Assembly: GCA_937927685.1 (NCBI GenBank)
Contig: CALBSC010000010.1
Span: 1 to 64,000, forward strand
DNA from: an uncultured Burkholderiales bacterium
Lineage (GTDB): Bacteria; Pseudomonadota; Gammaproteobacteria; Burkholderiales; Burkholderiaceae_C
Length of the DNA: 64,000 bases
Direction of reading: 5' to 3'
The position numbers and the translations under genes were made by a program. The notes below the pieces were generated by a model. It did not search any database and was not told where the DNA came from. It was given only the letters and a program-made list of their open reading frames with translations. The first letter of the stretch is position 1. Each line of letters begins with the position of its first letter. Of this stretch, positions 40,803 through 49,465 are shown in pieces.

Positions 40803-41876
40803 ATGAATGATTCCCGTGAACTGACCGCCCAGGCCGCGACCCCAGCCCCCATGACCGTGTTCGAGCGTTATCTGACGCTCTGGGTATTTCTTTGCATCGT
40901 GTTGGGCATTGCGCTGGGGCAATTTTTCCCCGGTGTATTCCAGACGATTGGAGCCATGGAGGTGGCGCAGGTCAACCTGCCGGTGGGCCTGCTGATCTGG
41001 GTCATGGTCATCCCCATGCTGGTGAAAGTGGATTTCGGGGCCTTGCACGAAGTGCGGCAGCATGTGCGCGGCATCGGCGTCACCCTGTTCGTGAATTGGC
41101 TGGTCAAACCCTTCTCGATGGCCTTCCTGGGCTGGCTGTTCATCCGACATTGGTTCGCCCCCTTGTTGCCCGCCGATCAACTCGACAGCTATATTGCCGG
41201 ACTGATCCTGCTGGCCGCGGCTCCTTGCACGGCCATGGTGTTCGTCTGGAGTCGCCTCACCCACGGAGATCCGCTGTTCACGCTGTCGCAGGTGGCCCTG
41301 AATGACACGATCATGGTGTTTGCGTTTGCGCCGCTGGTGGGATTCCTGCTGGGCATGTCGGCCATCACCGTGCCATGGGACACCTTGATCACGTCGGTGG
41401 TGCTCTACATCGTCATCCCGGTGGTGCTGGCGCAAGGGTGGCGCAAATCGCTCATGGCCCAAGGCCAGGAAACCTTTGAGGCTGTCATGGCCAGGATCGG
41501 CCCATGGTCCATCACGGCGTTGCTGGCCACGCTCGTGTTGCTGTTTGCCTTCCAGGGGGAAGCCATCCTCAAGCAACCCCTGGTCATTGCCTTGCTGGCC
41601 GTGCCAATTCTCATTCAGGTGTTCTTCAACGCGGCGCTGGCTTACTGGCTGAACCGTCAATGGGGTGAAAAGCATTCGGTGGCGTGTCCGTCCGCATTGA
41701 TTGGTGCGTCCAACTTTTTCGAGCTGGCGGTGGCGGCGGCCATCAGTCTGTTCGGGTTTCAGTCAGGCGCTGCCCTGGCCACCGTGGTGGGCGTGCTGAT
41801 CGAGGTTCCGGTGATGCTGCTGGTGGTGCGAGTGGTGAATAACACGAAGGGCTGGTATACGAAGATGCCTCGATGA
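40803..41876 (+). CDS. acr3: ACR3-family arsenite efflux transporter
   Basis: A 357-residue permease with about ten helices that expels arsenite using the membrane potential. The conserved Cys lies in LAAAPCTAMVFVWS and the family start FERYLTLWVFLCIVLGIALG is clear. ATG 40803 lies two bases after the arsC stop; a TTG reading at 40797 adds only two residues. It is the last gene of arsR-arsC-acr3. Confidence 0.92.
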   Translation: MNDSRELTAQAATPAPMTVFERYLTLWVFLCIVLGIALGQFFPGVFQTIGAMEVAQVNLPVGLLIWVMVIPMLVKVDFGALHEVRQHVRGIGVTLFVNWLVKPFSMAFLGWLFIRHWFAPLLPADQLDSYIAGLILLAAAPCTAMVFVWSRLTHGDPLFTLSQVALNDTIMVFAFAPLVGFLLGMSAITVPWDTLITSVVLYIVIPVVLAQGWRKSLMAQGQETFEAVMARIGPWSITALLATLVLLFAFQGEAILKQPLVIALLAVPILIQVFFNAALAYWLNRQWGEKHSVACPSALIGASNFFELAVAAAISLFGFQSGAALATVVGVLIEVPVMLLVVRVVNNTKGWYTKMPR

Positions 41877-41961
41877 TTGGTGTCGCGCCATCGGTGGTGC
41901 GTCCGCCTCAAACGACCTCTGCGGTATGGCGGCGCTGTCATCGAACACTTGGAAGTTAATC

Positions 41962-42819
41962 ATGCAACTCAATCCCCAGGACGCTCGGTATTTGCAAAGT
42001 CTGATGCACGAGGCGAGTGCCCCCCTGCCTGCCGACTGGCATGCCTGGGGTTTGCAGGGGTGTTCACAGCCGTTGGGTGTCATGTCGTCGGATCATCTTC
42101 ATCTGTTTGAAGAGCTCTTACCCCTAGAGGCACCGTTGCGGCATGACGGGACCCGATGGGTGTGGATGGCGGAACAGCTCAGTCCCGCCAGACGAGGCGA
42201 TGTATTGCAAGAGGTTGCCCGACAGTTGCGCCGGCAGGGGGCCGTGGTGGGCTGGCGCGATGAGGCGTATTCCTGCTGGGCTCCGCAAGAAGCTTCCTGG
42301 CCCTACAACGAGCCGGAATTGTTTCGGCTGGAGCGCTCAGCCTTTCGATTTTTCGGCTTGCGCAGCCATGCATCCCATGTCCACGGATTGACCGCTGATG
42401 GACGCATGTGGTGTGGTCGTCGCGCACTGAGCAAGGCCACGGATCCCGGATTGTTAGACAACCTGGCAGCGGGCGGTCTCCCTGCTGATGAGCACCCCCA
42501 TGCGTGTGCAGTGCGAGAAATTCTGGAGGAAGCGGGGCTGACCCGCACGGTGTCGGCGGTGGTCGCCTGCCCAGAGGTCGTCACCACCGAACGCACGGAG
42601 CCCGAAGGCTGGCACAGTGAAACGCTGTTTGTGTACACCACCGCTGTGTCAGACACGGAAATCCCGATGAACCAGGATGGGGAGGTGAGTGAGTTTCTTT
42701 GCCTCGAAATGCCCGAGGTCTTGTCTCGCATGCGAGCCGGTGAATTCACCCGCGATGCCGCGTGTGCCATTGCGTTGTACCTGCTCAGCCAGGTGTCAAA
42801 GGGCGATCACCGAGCTTGA
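41962..42819 (+). CDS. Nudix hydrolase with DUF4743-type N-terminal domain, copy 2
   Basis: A 285-residue paralogue of the protein at 30182-31069. The shared blocks are VVGWRDEAYSCW, ELFRLERSAFRFFGLRSHASHVHGL, KATDPGLLDNLAAGGL and the Nudix box ending REILEEAGL. It keeps the catalytic glutamates. Like copy 1, it follows a Pho-type operon (ars here, phn there), but sits in the same direction. The 3' end overlaps the convergent MFS gene by 13 bp. Function is unknown; retention of two divergent copies suggests distinct substrates. Confidence 0.83.
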   Translation: MQLNPQDARYLQSLMHEASAPLPADWHAWGLQGCSQPLGVMSSDHLHLFEELLPLEAPLRHDGTRWVWMAEQLSPARRGDVLQEVARQLRRQGAVVGWRDEAYSCWAPQEASWPYNEPELFRLERSAFRFFGLRSHASHVHGLTADGRMWCGRRALSKATDPGLLDNLAAGGLPADEHPHACAVREILEEAGLTRTVSAVVACPEVVTTERTEPEGWHSETLFVYTTAVSDTEIPMNQDGEVSEFLCLEMPEVLSRMRAGEFTRDAACAIALYLLSQVSKGDHRA

Positions 42820-44015
42820 ATGCCTGTGCGCGAGTCCTTGCGCCGCGACCACCGTAAGGCCAACGGCCCCAGCGAAATACCCACTGCCAGCACGGTGAAG
42901 GCTGCCGTCCAGGCCCGAGGTTCGTTCGCACCGCCCCAGGCGTCCAGTGCCACGCCCACCAACCATCCGGCCAGGGCAGACAGACCAAAGCCCACGGTCG
43001 AGTGCAGGGCCAGGGTGACACCCCGAGAGCCTGGTTCGGCGGTAGCACTCATGCCCGCTGTCAATGAGCCTGAATCTGCCGGGACGGTGATGGCATACAC
43101 CAGCACCCAGACCAGAAGCCAATTCAACGAGGCCTCGGCGCTCAGCCCAATCAGCAGGGCAACACACGCCGACGACCATTGCACCGCCGTGATGGCGCGG
43201 TGACGGCCAAAGCGCAGTGACAGTTCATTGCCCCAGATGCTGGCAGGCATGGCGAGCACGGTCACGATGACACTCACCGTCATCGGATCAAACCAGGTGC
43301 TGCCTTCATGACGCTGCACGACGAAGGTCCAAAATCCCACCAGCCAGGTGCGCAAACCATACAGTTCGAAGCAGTGCGCCCCATAGCCCAGGATGTAGCC
43401 CATCGTGGGGCGATTGCGCAGAACCGGGCGTACATTCAGCAGGTGCCCGCTAGCAGGCGGAGGGTGAACAGGGCGCATCGATAGCGCCACCGCCACCATC
43501 ACCAGTGGACCCAGGCTGGTGAGGTAGAAGGCCCACTGCCAGTCGATGTGCGTGGCCGCCCATTGCGACACCAGAAACGACAAGCCCACCCCGAGAGAAT
43601 AGCTCGAGGTGTAGAGCGTCACACTGCGAGAGGCGTCTGCCGCTGCAAGTCGATCGGTCAAGGCCCGCAAGCCCGGCATGTAAGCCCCTGCAAATCCAAT
43701 ACCGGCCAGGGCCCACAGCATCAGCGCAGACCACAGGCCCTGCGCGAGCGCGCCGAAGGCGAAGGTGGCCAGGGCGCTGAACAAAGAGCCCCAGAGCAGG
43801 ATGACGCGCGCGTCCCGGCGATCGGTCAAGGAGCTCAGGATGGGCACGGCCAGCATGTAGCCCGCAGCGTAGGCGGCGGCCATCAGTCCTGCTTGGGCAT
43901 TGCTCAGGCCCCACAAGGGCATCAGGTGCACTGTCATCACGGCGGGCACCACCACGTGTGGCAGCAGATTGCCGATCTGCCCCAGGCACATGGCCATGAC
44001 GAGTGTGGGTCGCAT
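42807..44015 (-). CDS. Major facilitator superfamily transporter
   Basis: A 402-residue protein with 12 predicted helices. The first cytoplasmic loop contains SSLTDRRDARVILLWG, a form of the MFS D-R motif. It is translationally coupled to the VOC-family gene upstream (TGATG). The pair is preceded by the same GGTAAGT operator found at the FAD monooxygenase promoter, so its cargo may be an aromatic acid or a related compound. The exact cargo and direction are unknown. Confidence 0.8.
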   Translation of the reverse strand: MRPTLVMAMCLGQIGNLLPHVVVPAVMTVHLMPLWGLSNAQAGLMAAAYAAGYMLAVPILSSLTDRRDARVILLWGSLFSALATFAFGALAQGLWSALMLWALAGIGFAGAYMPGLRALTDRLAAADASRSVTLYTSSYSLGVGLSFLVSQWAATHIDWQWAFYLTSLGPLVMVAVALSMRPVHPPPASGHLLNVRPVLRNRPTMGYILGYGAHCFELYGLRTWLVGFWTFVVQRHEGSTWFDPMTVSVIVTVLAMPASIWGNELSLRFGRHRAITAVQWSSACVALLIGLSAEASLNWLLVWVLVYAITVPADSGSLTAGMSATAEPGSRGVTLALHSTVGFGLSALAGWLVGVALDAWGGANEPRAWTAAFTVLAVGISLGPLALRWSRRKDSRTGIQAR

Positions 44016-44728
44016 CAGCGCGAGGACATGAGGGGCAGCGCCGACGAGAGTTGGCGTGTGGCGCCCGCCACCTGAAACCTGGCCTCCAGGCCCGGCGGGC
44101 CCGTCTCGATGTGCAGGGCAGGGTTCTCCAACAGTCCGGTGACACGCAAACCTGCGCGAAGCGTGTCAGGCTGCGGATGTCTCAAGGTCAGGCGCTCCAA
44201 CCGCACACCGCTGTCGGGCATGCGCGCAGCCGGGTGCCTGTCCCCCCACTCGATGAGGGTGGGGAAGGTGCCGTCGAATAGACGCTGCCCGTCGTCTCGC
44301 ACCGTGATCTTCCATTGCAACAGACCATCGGGTGTTTCCCGCGACGCCTGCAGCACCTCGCCGGGGTCGATGTTCACCCCGCGCGCGTGGTGAACGGCCT
44401 GCTGAACATCGGGTGTTCGGGCCACCCAGTGCGCCAACAGGGGGCCCTCTGTGTCGACCTGCATCATCAACCGGGGGTCATCCATGTCGAACCAGCGTCG
44501 CAGACCGGGTGCGCGTGTGGGGGTCGCCAGAGGATCGAGCGCGATGACCTCGAGGTAGGCGCCTGGAAACGCCGACGAGGCGATGCTCAGCAACCGGTTG
44601 TGGGTCCCCATCAAGGGGTGCGTGCCGCCCGGGCCCGGTGGAACGCCAAGGTGTTGTTCGCACCAGCGCACGCCGTCGTCCAGCGTGGGCGCCACCACCA
44701 CCAGATGATCCAGGCCAGGAAGGTTCAT
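44015..44728 (-). CDS. Glyoxalase-like (VOC superfamily) protein
   Basis: A 237-residue protein with an N-terminal glyoxalase-like fold: LDHLVVVAPTLDDGVRWCEQHLG, GTHNRLLSIASSAFPGAYLEVIAL. It belongs to the stand-alone glyoxalase-like group often annotated as putative dioxygenase or hydrolase, without a proven reaction. It is the first gene of the pair with the MFS transporter. No signal peptide. Control by the nearby MarR protein is likely from the shared operator. Confidence 0.75.
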   Translation of the reverse strand: MNLPGLDHLVVVAPTLDDGVRWCEQHLGVPPGPGGTHPLMGTHNRLLSIASSAFPGAYLEVIALDPLATPTRAPGLRRWFDMDDPRLMMQVDTEGPLLAHWVARTPDVQQAVHHARGVNIDPGEVLQASRETPDGLLQWKITVRDDGQRLFDGTFPTLIEWGDRHPAARMPDSGVRLERLTLRHPQPDTLRAGLRVTGLLENPALHIETGPPGLEARFQVAGATRQLSSALPLMSSR

Positions 44729-44792
44729 GGGCCCATGCTAGCAGAGGGTCTGAGCGGGACCGTGGGCGGGTGGGTCTGAACGGCATCCCATC

Positions 44793-44823
44793 CTTACCTC
44801 CTCAATAGGTAAGTCAACTTACC
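44793..44823. promoter_or_regulatory. MarR-type operator upstream of the VOC-MFS pair
   Basis: A perfect inverted repeat GGTAAGT-CA-ACTTACC at 44808-44823, plus an extra inverted half-site CTTACC at 44793-44798. On the minus strand the palindrome contains TTGACT, a fair -35. The same half-site occurs at the FAD monooxygenase promoter. Confidence 0.65.
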
Positions 44824-44949
44824 AACCGTGACGGGACCACGGGCAGGTCTCTGGCCGCGAGTCGCGCCATGAAAGTTGACGGCCGGGTCTGCCTTGTCTG
44901 GAGGAGGTGTGGGTGGGCGTGTGGGTGAGTTGCCCGCGTGCTGTGGGGG

Positions 44950-45402
44950 TCAGGTGGCTTCTGACGGCTTGGATTCCCAGACCACCCGGCGCGTCAGGTG
45001 CATGAAGAACGCTTGCTCGGACTCGTTCAGGGGTTGCAGGATGTCTTGTTGCAGTTCTTTCACCAGAGGCGTCAGTGCTCGCAGGATCTTGCGGCCTTCT
45101 GGGGTGAGTGAGAGCTCTCGGGAGCGTCGGTCTTTCTCACTGGTGACGCGGTTGATCCAGCCCTTTTTGAGCAAGCGGTCGATGACGCCGCCAATCGTGG
45201 CCCGGTCGTAGCCGATCATTTCAGCGACCCGTGACTGGTCGCTGCCGGGGTGGGTGTGGATGGCGTCCAGGGCGGCGAATTGCACCGGCGTCAGGTCAAA
45301 CCCGGCGGCCTGGGTTCTCTGGGCAAAGAGGGAGGTGGACTGCTGGTGCAGGCGGCGGATCAGGTGGCCGGCCATGTCCAGCACGGCCATGGTGTCGTTC
45401 AT
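44950..45402 (-). CDS. MarR-family transcriptional regulator
   Basis: A 150-residue winged-helix regulator. SDQSRVAEMIGYDRATIGGVIDRLLKKG forms the helix-turn-helix, followed by the wing RVTSEKDRRSRELSLTPEG. It is divergent from the FAD monooxygenase across 149 bp and co-directional with the VOC-MFS pair 221 bp away. MarR proteins bind phenolic compounds and repress catabolic genes. Two copies of a GGTAAGT inverted repeat at flanking promoters are the likely targets. Confidence 0.88.
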   Translation of the reverse strand: MNDTMAVLDMAGHLIRRLHQQSTSLFAQRTQAAGFDLTPVQFAALDAIHTHPGSDQSRVAEMIGYDRATIGGVIDRLLKKGWINRVTSEKDRRSRELSLTPEGRKILRALTPLVKELQQDILQPLNESEQAFFMHLTRRVVWESKPSEAT

Positions 45403-45457
45403 GGAAATGGGTTCTCAGGCATCGATGGATCTGTCAAATTATCCGGGTTTTTTGGTA

Positions 45458-45502
45458 TTTGTACAGACAAACTTGACGATTATTGGTAAGTATAGTTATC
45501 AT
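45458..45502 (+). promoter_or_regulatory. Promoter and operators of the FAD monooxygenase gene
   Basis: The -35 is TTGACG (45473-45478) and -10 TATCAT (45497-45502), spacing 18. GGTAAGT-AT-AGTTATC (45485-45500) overlaps the -10 and shares GGTAAGT with the VOC-MFS operator. A second inverted repeat, TTTGT-ACAG-ACAAA (45458-45471), abuts the -35. Confidence 0.6.
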
Positions 45503-45551
45503 TTCGCATCGACCACTATTTCGTGATCCTTCCCGAGGATGGAGACCAGAC

Positions 45552-47462
45552 ATGCAGTTCTACAAAGACGGATTCCGCGGCGGTAACCCCGACATCCAGC
45601 AGGCGGCCCCCAACCGCCGCAACCGCGGCCTGCACGAACCCCTGCCCGACCAGGTGGACGTGCTGATTGTGGGCACCGGGCCGGCTGGCCTGTGTCTGGC
45701 GGCGCAGTTGTCGCGCTTTCCCGAGATCACGACGATGATCACCGAGCGCATGTCGGCCAACATCATCAAGGGCAAGGCCGACGGCATCAACACGCGCACG
45801 ATGGAAATGTTCCAGGCGTTCGGCTTTGCCGACAAGGTCAAGCGTGAAACCTACTGGGTCAATCAAACCGCCTTCTGGATGCCCGACCCGCAAAACCCCG
45901 ACCACATCAAACGCGTCGGGCGTGTGCAGGACGTGGCCGATGACAGCTCGGAGATGCCACACATCCTGATCAACCAGGCGCGTCTGCATGAACTGTTCCT
46001 CGAGGTCATGAAAAACTCCCCCTCGCGACTCGAGCCCGACTACGGCTGGGAAGTGGTGGGCCTGACGATCGACCCCAGCACCGACGATCACCCGGTGACG
46101 GTAACCCTGAAGGATTCGGTGGGCGTGAACTGGGGGGTGACCCGCACGGTGCGGGCCAACTATGTGGTGGGATGCGATGGCGCGCATTCGGCGGTGCGCA
46201 ACGCGATCGGCGGCAAGCTGCACGGTGACGCGGCCCACCAGGCCTGGGGCGTGATGGACATCCTGGCCAACACCGATTTTCCGGATGTGCGCCAGAAGTG
46301 TCTGATCTCGTCGGCCAAGGAGGGCAACGTGCTGGTGCTGCCCCGCGAAGGGGGCTACATCTTCCGCATGTATGTCGAGCTCGACAAACTGCGCCCGGAC
46401 GAGAAGGCGGCCCACCGCAAGTTCACCCAGGACGACATGATTGCCGCGGCCAACCGCATCATCCGGCCGTACTCCCTCGATGTGAAGGAAGTGGTCTGGT
46501 GGTCGATCTACGACATCGGTCACAGCCTCACCGACCGGTTTGATGATGTGCCCGAAGGCGTGGACCGCAACCCCCGGGTGTTCACCGCGGGCGACGCCTG
46601 TCACACGCACTCGCCCAAAGCCGGGCAGGGCATGAACGTGTCCATGCAGGACACCTTCAACCTGGGCTGGAAGCTGGTGCAGGTGCTGCAGGGGCGCGCC
46701 GATCCGAGCCTGCTGCGCAGCTACTCCAAGGAGCGCCTGACCGAAGCCAAGCGCCTGGTGGAGACGGATCACCAGTGGTCGCGCATCATGTCGGCGCCCA
46801 CCACGCAGGCCGAGCGCGACGGCACGCAAGAGCCGCGCATCATCCGCCAGTTCAAGGACAACCTGGAGTTCACCGGTGGCACCGCGGTGAAGTACGACGC
46901 ATCCATCCTGTTTGCCACTTCCCCGCATCAGGCACTGGCGAGCGGGCTGGAGATCGGACGGCGCTTCCACTCAGCGCCGGTGGTGCGCGTGGCCGATGCC
47001 AAGCAACTGCACTTGGGTCATGTGGCCGAGGCGGATGCGCGCTGGCGTCTCTATGTCTTTGCAGGCCGGGCCGACAGCGCCCAGCCGGGCTCGGCCATGC
47101 ACCAGCTGGCCGACTGGCTGGAAACCCACCCGAACTCACCGGTGGTCAAGCACACCCGCCCGGGCGAGGACATTGACGCGGTGATCGATGTGCGCGCGGT
47201 GTTCCAGCGCACCTTCGACCAACTCGCGTACGAGACGATGCCCTCGCTGCTCAAACCCAGGACCGGCAAGCTGGGCCTGCAGGATTACGAGAAGGTGTTC
47301 TGCGTGGACCACAAGGGCCTGGGCGATATCTTTGACATGCGCGGCATCAACCGCGAGCAGGGCTGCATGGTGGTGGTGCGTCCCGACCAGTACGTGGCCC
47401 ATGTGCTGCCGCTCGCGGCCGTGGACGAACTGGCGACGTACTTTGCCGGCGTGCTTCGCTGA
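45552..47462 (+). CDS. FAD-dependent aromatic hydroxylase, MobA/phenol 2-monooxygenase type
   Basis: A 636-residue class A flavoprotein monooxygenase. Dinucleotide motif VGTGPAGLCLAAQLS lies near residue 40; VGCDGAHSAVRNAIGG is the DG motif. GDACHTHSPKAGQGMNVSMQD is described here by GDACHTHSPKAGQG, the FAD-ribityl site. A C-terminal thioredoxin-like dimerisation domain ends LRGIDRQ-like (RGINREQGCMVVVRPDQYVAH). Similarity to Comamonas 3-hydroxybenzoate 4-hydroxylase MobA extends over the full length as I recall it, so a phenolic acid substrate is likely. The start is ATG 45552 with GGAGACC upstream; a longer reading from 45483 overlaps the promoter. It is regulated by the divergent MarR protein. 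Confidence 0.87.
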   Translation: MQFYKDGFRGGNPDIQQAAPNRRNRGLHEPLPDQVDVLIVGTGPAGLCLAAQLSRFPEITTMITERMSANIIKGKADGINTRTMEMFQAFGFADKVKRETYWVNQTAFWMPDPQNPDHIKRVGRVQDVADDSSEMPHILINQARLHELFLEVMKNSPSRLEPDYGWEVVGLTIDPSTDDHPVTVTLKDSVGVNWGVTRTVRANYVVGCDGAHSAVRNAIGGKLHGDAAHQAWGVMDILANTDFPDVRQKCLISSAKEGNVLVLPREGGYIFRMYVELDKLRPDEKAAHRKFTQDDMIAAANRIIRPYSLDVKEVVWWSIYDIGHSLTDRFDDVPEGVDRNPRVFTAGDACHTHSPKAGQGMNVSMQDTFNLGWKLVQVLQGRADPSLLRSYSKERLTEAKRLVETDHQWSRIMSAPTTQAERDGTQEPRIIRQFKDNLEFTGGTAVKYDASILFATSPHQALASGLEIGRRFHSAPVVRVADAKQLHLGHVAEADARWRLYVFAGRADSAQPGSAMHQLADWLETHPNSPVVKHTRPGEDIDAVIDVRAVFQRTFDQLAYETMPSLLKPRTGKLGLQDYEKVFCVDHKGLGDIFDMRGINREQGCMVVVRPDQYVAHVLPLAAVDELATYFAGVLR

Positions 47463-47481
47463 GGCGTCGCGTTGGGGAGGC

Positions 47482-47525
47482 GCTGGTGAGGTGCTGGTGA
47501 GGTGCTGGTGAGGTGCTGGTGAGGT
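47482..47525. repeat. Four tandem copies of an 11-bp unit
   Basis: GCTGGTGAGGT is repeated four times without change, just after the FAD monooxygenase stop and before the umuD promoter. It is G-rich on this strand and non-coding. The copy number could vary between strains. Confidence 0.9.
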
Positions 47526-47582
47526 GCGCTGGGGGTGGCTGGTGCGGTGGCTAGTGCAGGCGTCGCAGATCGGCTTGAGTAT

Positions 47583-47598
47583 CTGTATAAATATACAG
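47583..47598 (+). promoter_or_regulatory. LexA (SOS) box for umuDC
   Basis: CTGTATAAATATACAG matches the CTGT-N8-ACAG LexA consensus at both arms with an AT-rich palindromic centre. It ends 13 bases before the umuD ATG, so bound LexA would block the promoter. Confidence 0.93.
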
Positions 47599-47611
47599 TA
47601 TATTCGAGTGC

Positions 47612-48061
47612 ATGCATTCCGTGACCCCATCACCGCCACCAGCGCCCCAACCGGTTTTCATCCCCGACAGCAAGGTCTTGTTGCCGGTGTGCGGCTGGAA
47701 GGTGCCCGCCGGTTTTCCATCGCCTGCCGCGGACCACACCCGCAAGCGCGTGGACCTCAACGACCACTTGATCCGCAATGAATGTGCCACGCACATCTTC
47801 CGGGTCAAGGGCGACTCCATGATCGAGGCCGGCATCTACGAGGGCGACGCGTTGCTGGTTGATCGCTCCATCGAACCCAAGCACGGCAACATCGTGCTGG
47901 CGGTGCTGAACAACGAGTTCACCGTGAAGCGTCTGTACCGGCGTGGCGGGGTGATCAAGCTGATCGCCGAAAACAAACTCTATCCCCCCATCGTGGTGAA
48001 GGAGGGCGAGGAGTTTTCGGTGTGGGGCGTGGTCACCTACAACCTGCACAAGCTCTACTGA
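47612..48061 (+). CDS. umuD: UmuD-type translesion polymerase subunit
   Basis: A 149-residue LexA-fold peptidase. After RecA-stimulated self-cleavage it forms UmuD' and activates UmuC. The cleavage region is PAGFPSPAADH (residues about 32-42, Ala-Gly bond). The catalytic Ser is in KGDSMIEAG and the Lys in NEFTVKRLY. Pairing with umuC and the upstream SOS box supports the assignment. The N-terminus is Pro-rich and longer than in E. coli. Confidence 0.93.
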   Translation: MHSVTPSPPPAPQPVFIPDSKVLLPVCGWKVPAGFPSPAADHTRKRVDLNDHLIRNECATHIFRVKGDSMIEAGIYEGDALLVDRSIEPKHGNIVLAVLNNEFTVKRLYRRGGVIKLIAENKLYPPIVVKEGEEFSVWGVVTYNLHKLY

Positions 48062-48070
48062 GGGCGGGCC

Positions 48071-49342
48071 ATGGGCAACGCCGTGCAGCAGTTGGCCTTG
48101 GTGGACTGCAACAATTTTTATGTGAGTTGCGAGCGGGTCTTTCGCCCGGACCTGGCGCAGGTCCCCCTGGTGGTGTTGTCCAACAACGATGGGTGCGTGG
48201 TGTCGCGCTCCAACGAGGCCAAGGCCCTGGGGGTGAAGATGGGCCAGCCCTGGTTCGAGTGCAAGGCCCTGGCCGAGCAACACGGCATGCTGGCCCTGAG
48301 CAGCAACTACGCCTTGTATGCCGACATGTCCAACCGCGTCATGCAGATCCTGAGCGGATTCGCCCCCCGGCATGAGGTGTACTCCATCGACGAGTGCTTT
48401 GTCGACCTCACCGGCGTCCCCCGACTGCGCGAGGTGAGCTATGCCATGCGCGAGCGGGTGGGGCAGTGGACCGGCATCCCCGTGTGCGTGGGCATCGGCC
48501 CCACCAAGACCCTGGCCAAACTCGCCAACCACGTGGCCAAGCGGCATCCGCGCTCACGCGGTGTCTTCAACTACAACGACCTGCGTGACGCACAAAAGGC
48601 ACAACTGCTCCAGCGCATTCCTGTCGACGAGGTGTGGGGCGTGGGACGCCAACTCACCCGGCGACTGTCGCAGCATGGCATCACCACCGTGCTCGACTTG
48701 CGCGACGCCCACGTCGCCACCCTGCGGGCCGAGTTCGGTGTGGTGATGGAGAAGACGCAGCGTGAGTTGCAGGAGATCGCCTGTCTGGACTTGCAAGAGG
48801 TGCAACCCGACCGGCAACAGATCATTTGCAGCCGCTCGTTTGGTCAGATGGTCACCGAGTTGCCGGTGCTGCAGGACGCGCTCTCCACCTTCGTGGCCAA
48901 CGCCTGCGCCAAGTTGCGCGCCCAGCACAGCCACGCAGCCGTGCTGCAGGTGTTCCTGCAGACCAACCGGTTTCGCCGGGACTTGCCGCAGTACATGCCC
49001 AGTCTGGCTGTGCCCCTGCCCGAGCCCACGGACGACACGCTGGAAGTCAACCGCTGGGTCCACCACCTGTGCCATCGGATGTTCAAGCCCGAGTACGCCT
49101 ACAAGAAGGCGGGCGTGGTGCTGAGCGAGATCAGCCCCGTGACGCACCGGCAGGGCGATCTGCTGGAGCCTGTGCGGGCCTCCAACACCCGGTTGATGGC
49201 GGCACTCGATACGCTCAACCAGCGCTTTGGGCGTGGCACGGTCAAGGTGTCCACGCAAGGGGCGTACACCCAGTGGCAGATGCGCCAGGAGCGCAAGTCG
49301 CCCAACTACACCACCGACTGGCAGGACCTGCCCGCGGTGTGA
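48071..49342 (+). CDS. umuC: UmuC, error-prone DNA polymerase V catalytic subunit
   Basis: A 423-residue Y-family polymerase. Catalytic motifs are [13 protein letters not shown] near residue 10 and [12 protein letters not shown] near 105, which give the acidic metal ligands. The little-finger domain and UmuC C-terminal region (about 240-423) are complete. It begins nine bases after the umuD stop. It performs mutagenic bypass of DNA lesions under SOS control. Confidence 0.95.
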   Translation: MGNAVQQLALVDCNNFYVSCERVFRPDLAQVPLVVLSNNDGCVVSRSNEAKALGVKMGQPWFECKALAEQHGMLALSSNYALYADMSNRVMQILSGFAPRHEVYSIDECFVDLTGVPRLREVSYAMRERVGQWTGIPVCVGIGPTKTLAKLANHVAKRHPRSRGVFNYNDLRDAQKAQLLQRIPVDEVWGVGRQLTRRLSQHGITTVLDLRDAHVATLRAEFGVVMEKTQRELQEIACLDLQEVQPDRQQIICSRSFGQMVTELPVLQDALSTFVANACAKLRAQHSHAAVLQVFLQTNRFRRDLPQYMPSLAVPLPEPTDDTLEVNRWVHHLCHRMFKPEYAYKKAGVVLSEISPVTHRQGDLLEPVRASNTRLMAALDTLNQRFGRGTVKVSTQGAYTQWQMRQERKSPNYTTDWQDLPAV

Positions 49343-49345
49343 CAC

Positions 49346-49399
49346 GGCCCGTGCGTGTGCACGCGTGGCCCGATGCGCTGTCCTGCAGGCGCACGGGCC
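49346..49399. repeat. Long-loop inverted repeat after umuC
   Basis: GGCCCGTGCG (49346-49355) and CGCACGGGCC (49390-49399) are perfect 10-bp inverted arms with a 34-base loop, directly downstream of the umuC stop. There is no T-run, so a rho-independent terminator is unsure. Confidence 0.5.
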
Positions 49400-49465
49400 A
49401 CGGTTCACGCCTGCGTCCCGCTTCTAGAATGAGCCCGTCAAGTCTTTCCCGAACGGAACACCTTC

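Noticed and set aside
45516..46970. 484-codon open frame on the minus strand
   Set aside because: It is antisense to the FAD monooxygenase, has a His/Val/Gly-rich protein with no recognisable domain, and reflects high-GC codon bias.
47482..47525. Possible CRISPR array
   Set aside because: Four directly abutting 11-bp copies without spacers; a simple tandem repeat. No cas genes and no other repeat-spacer pattern were seen.
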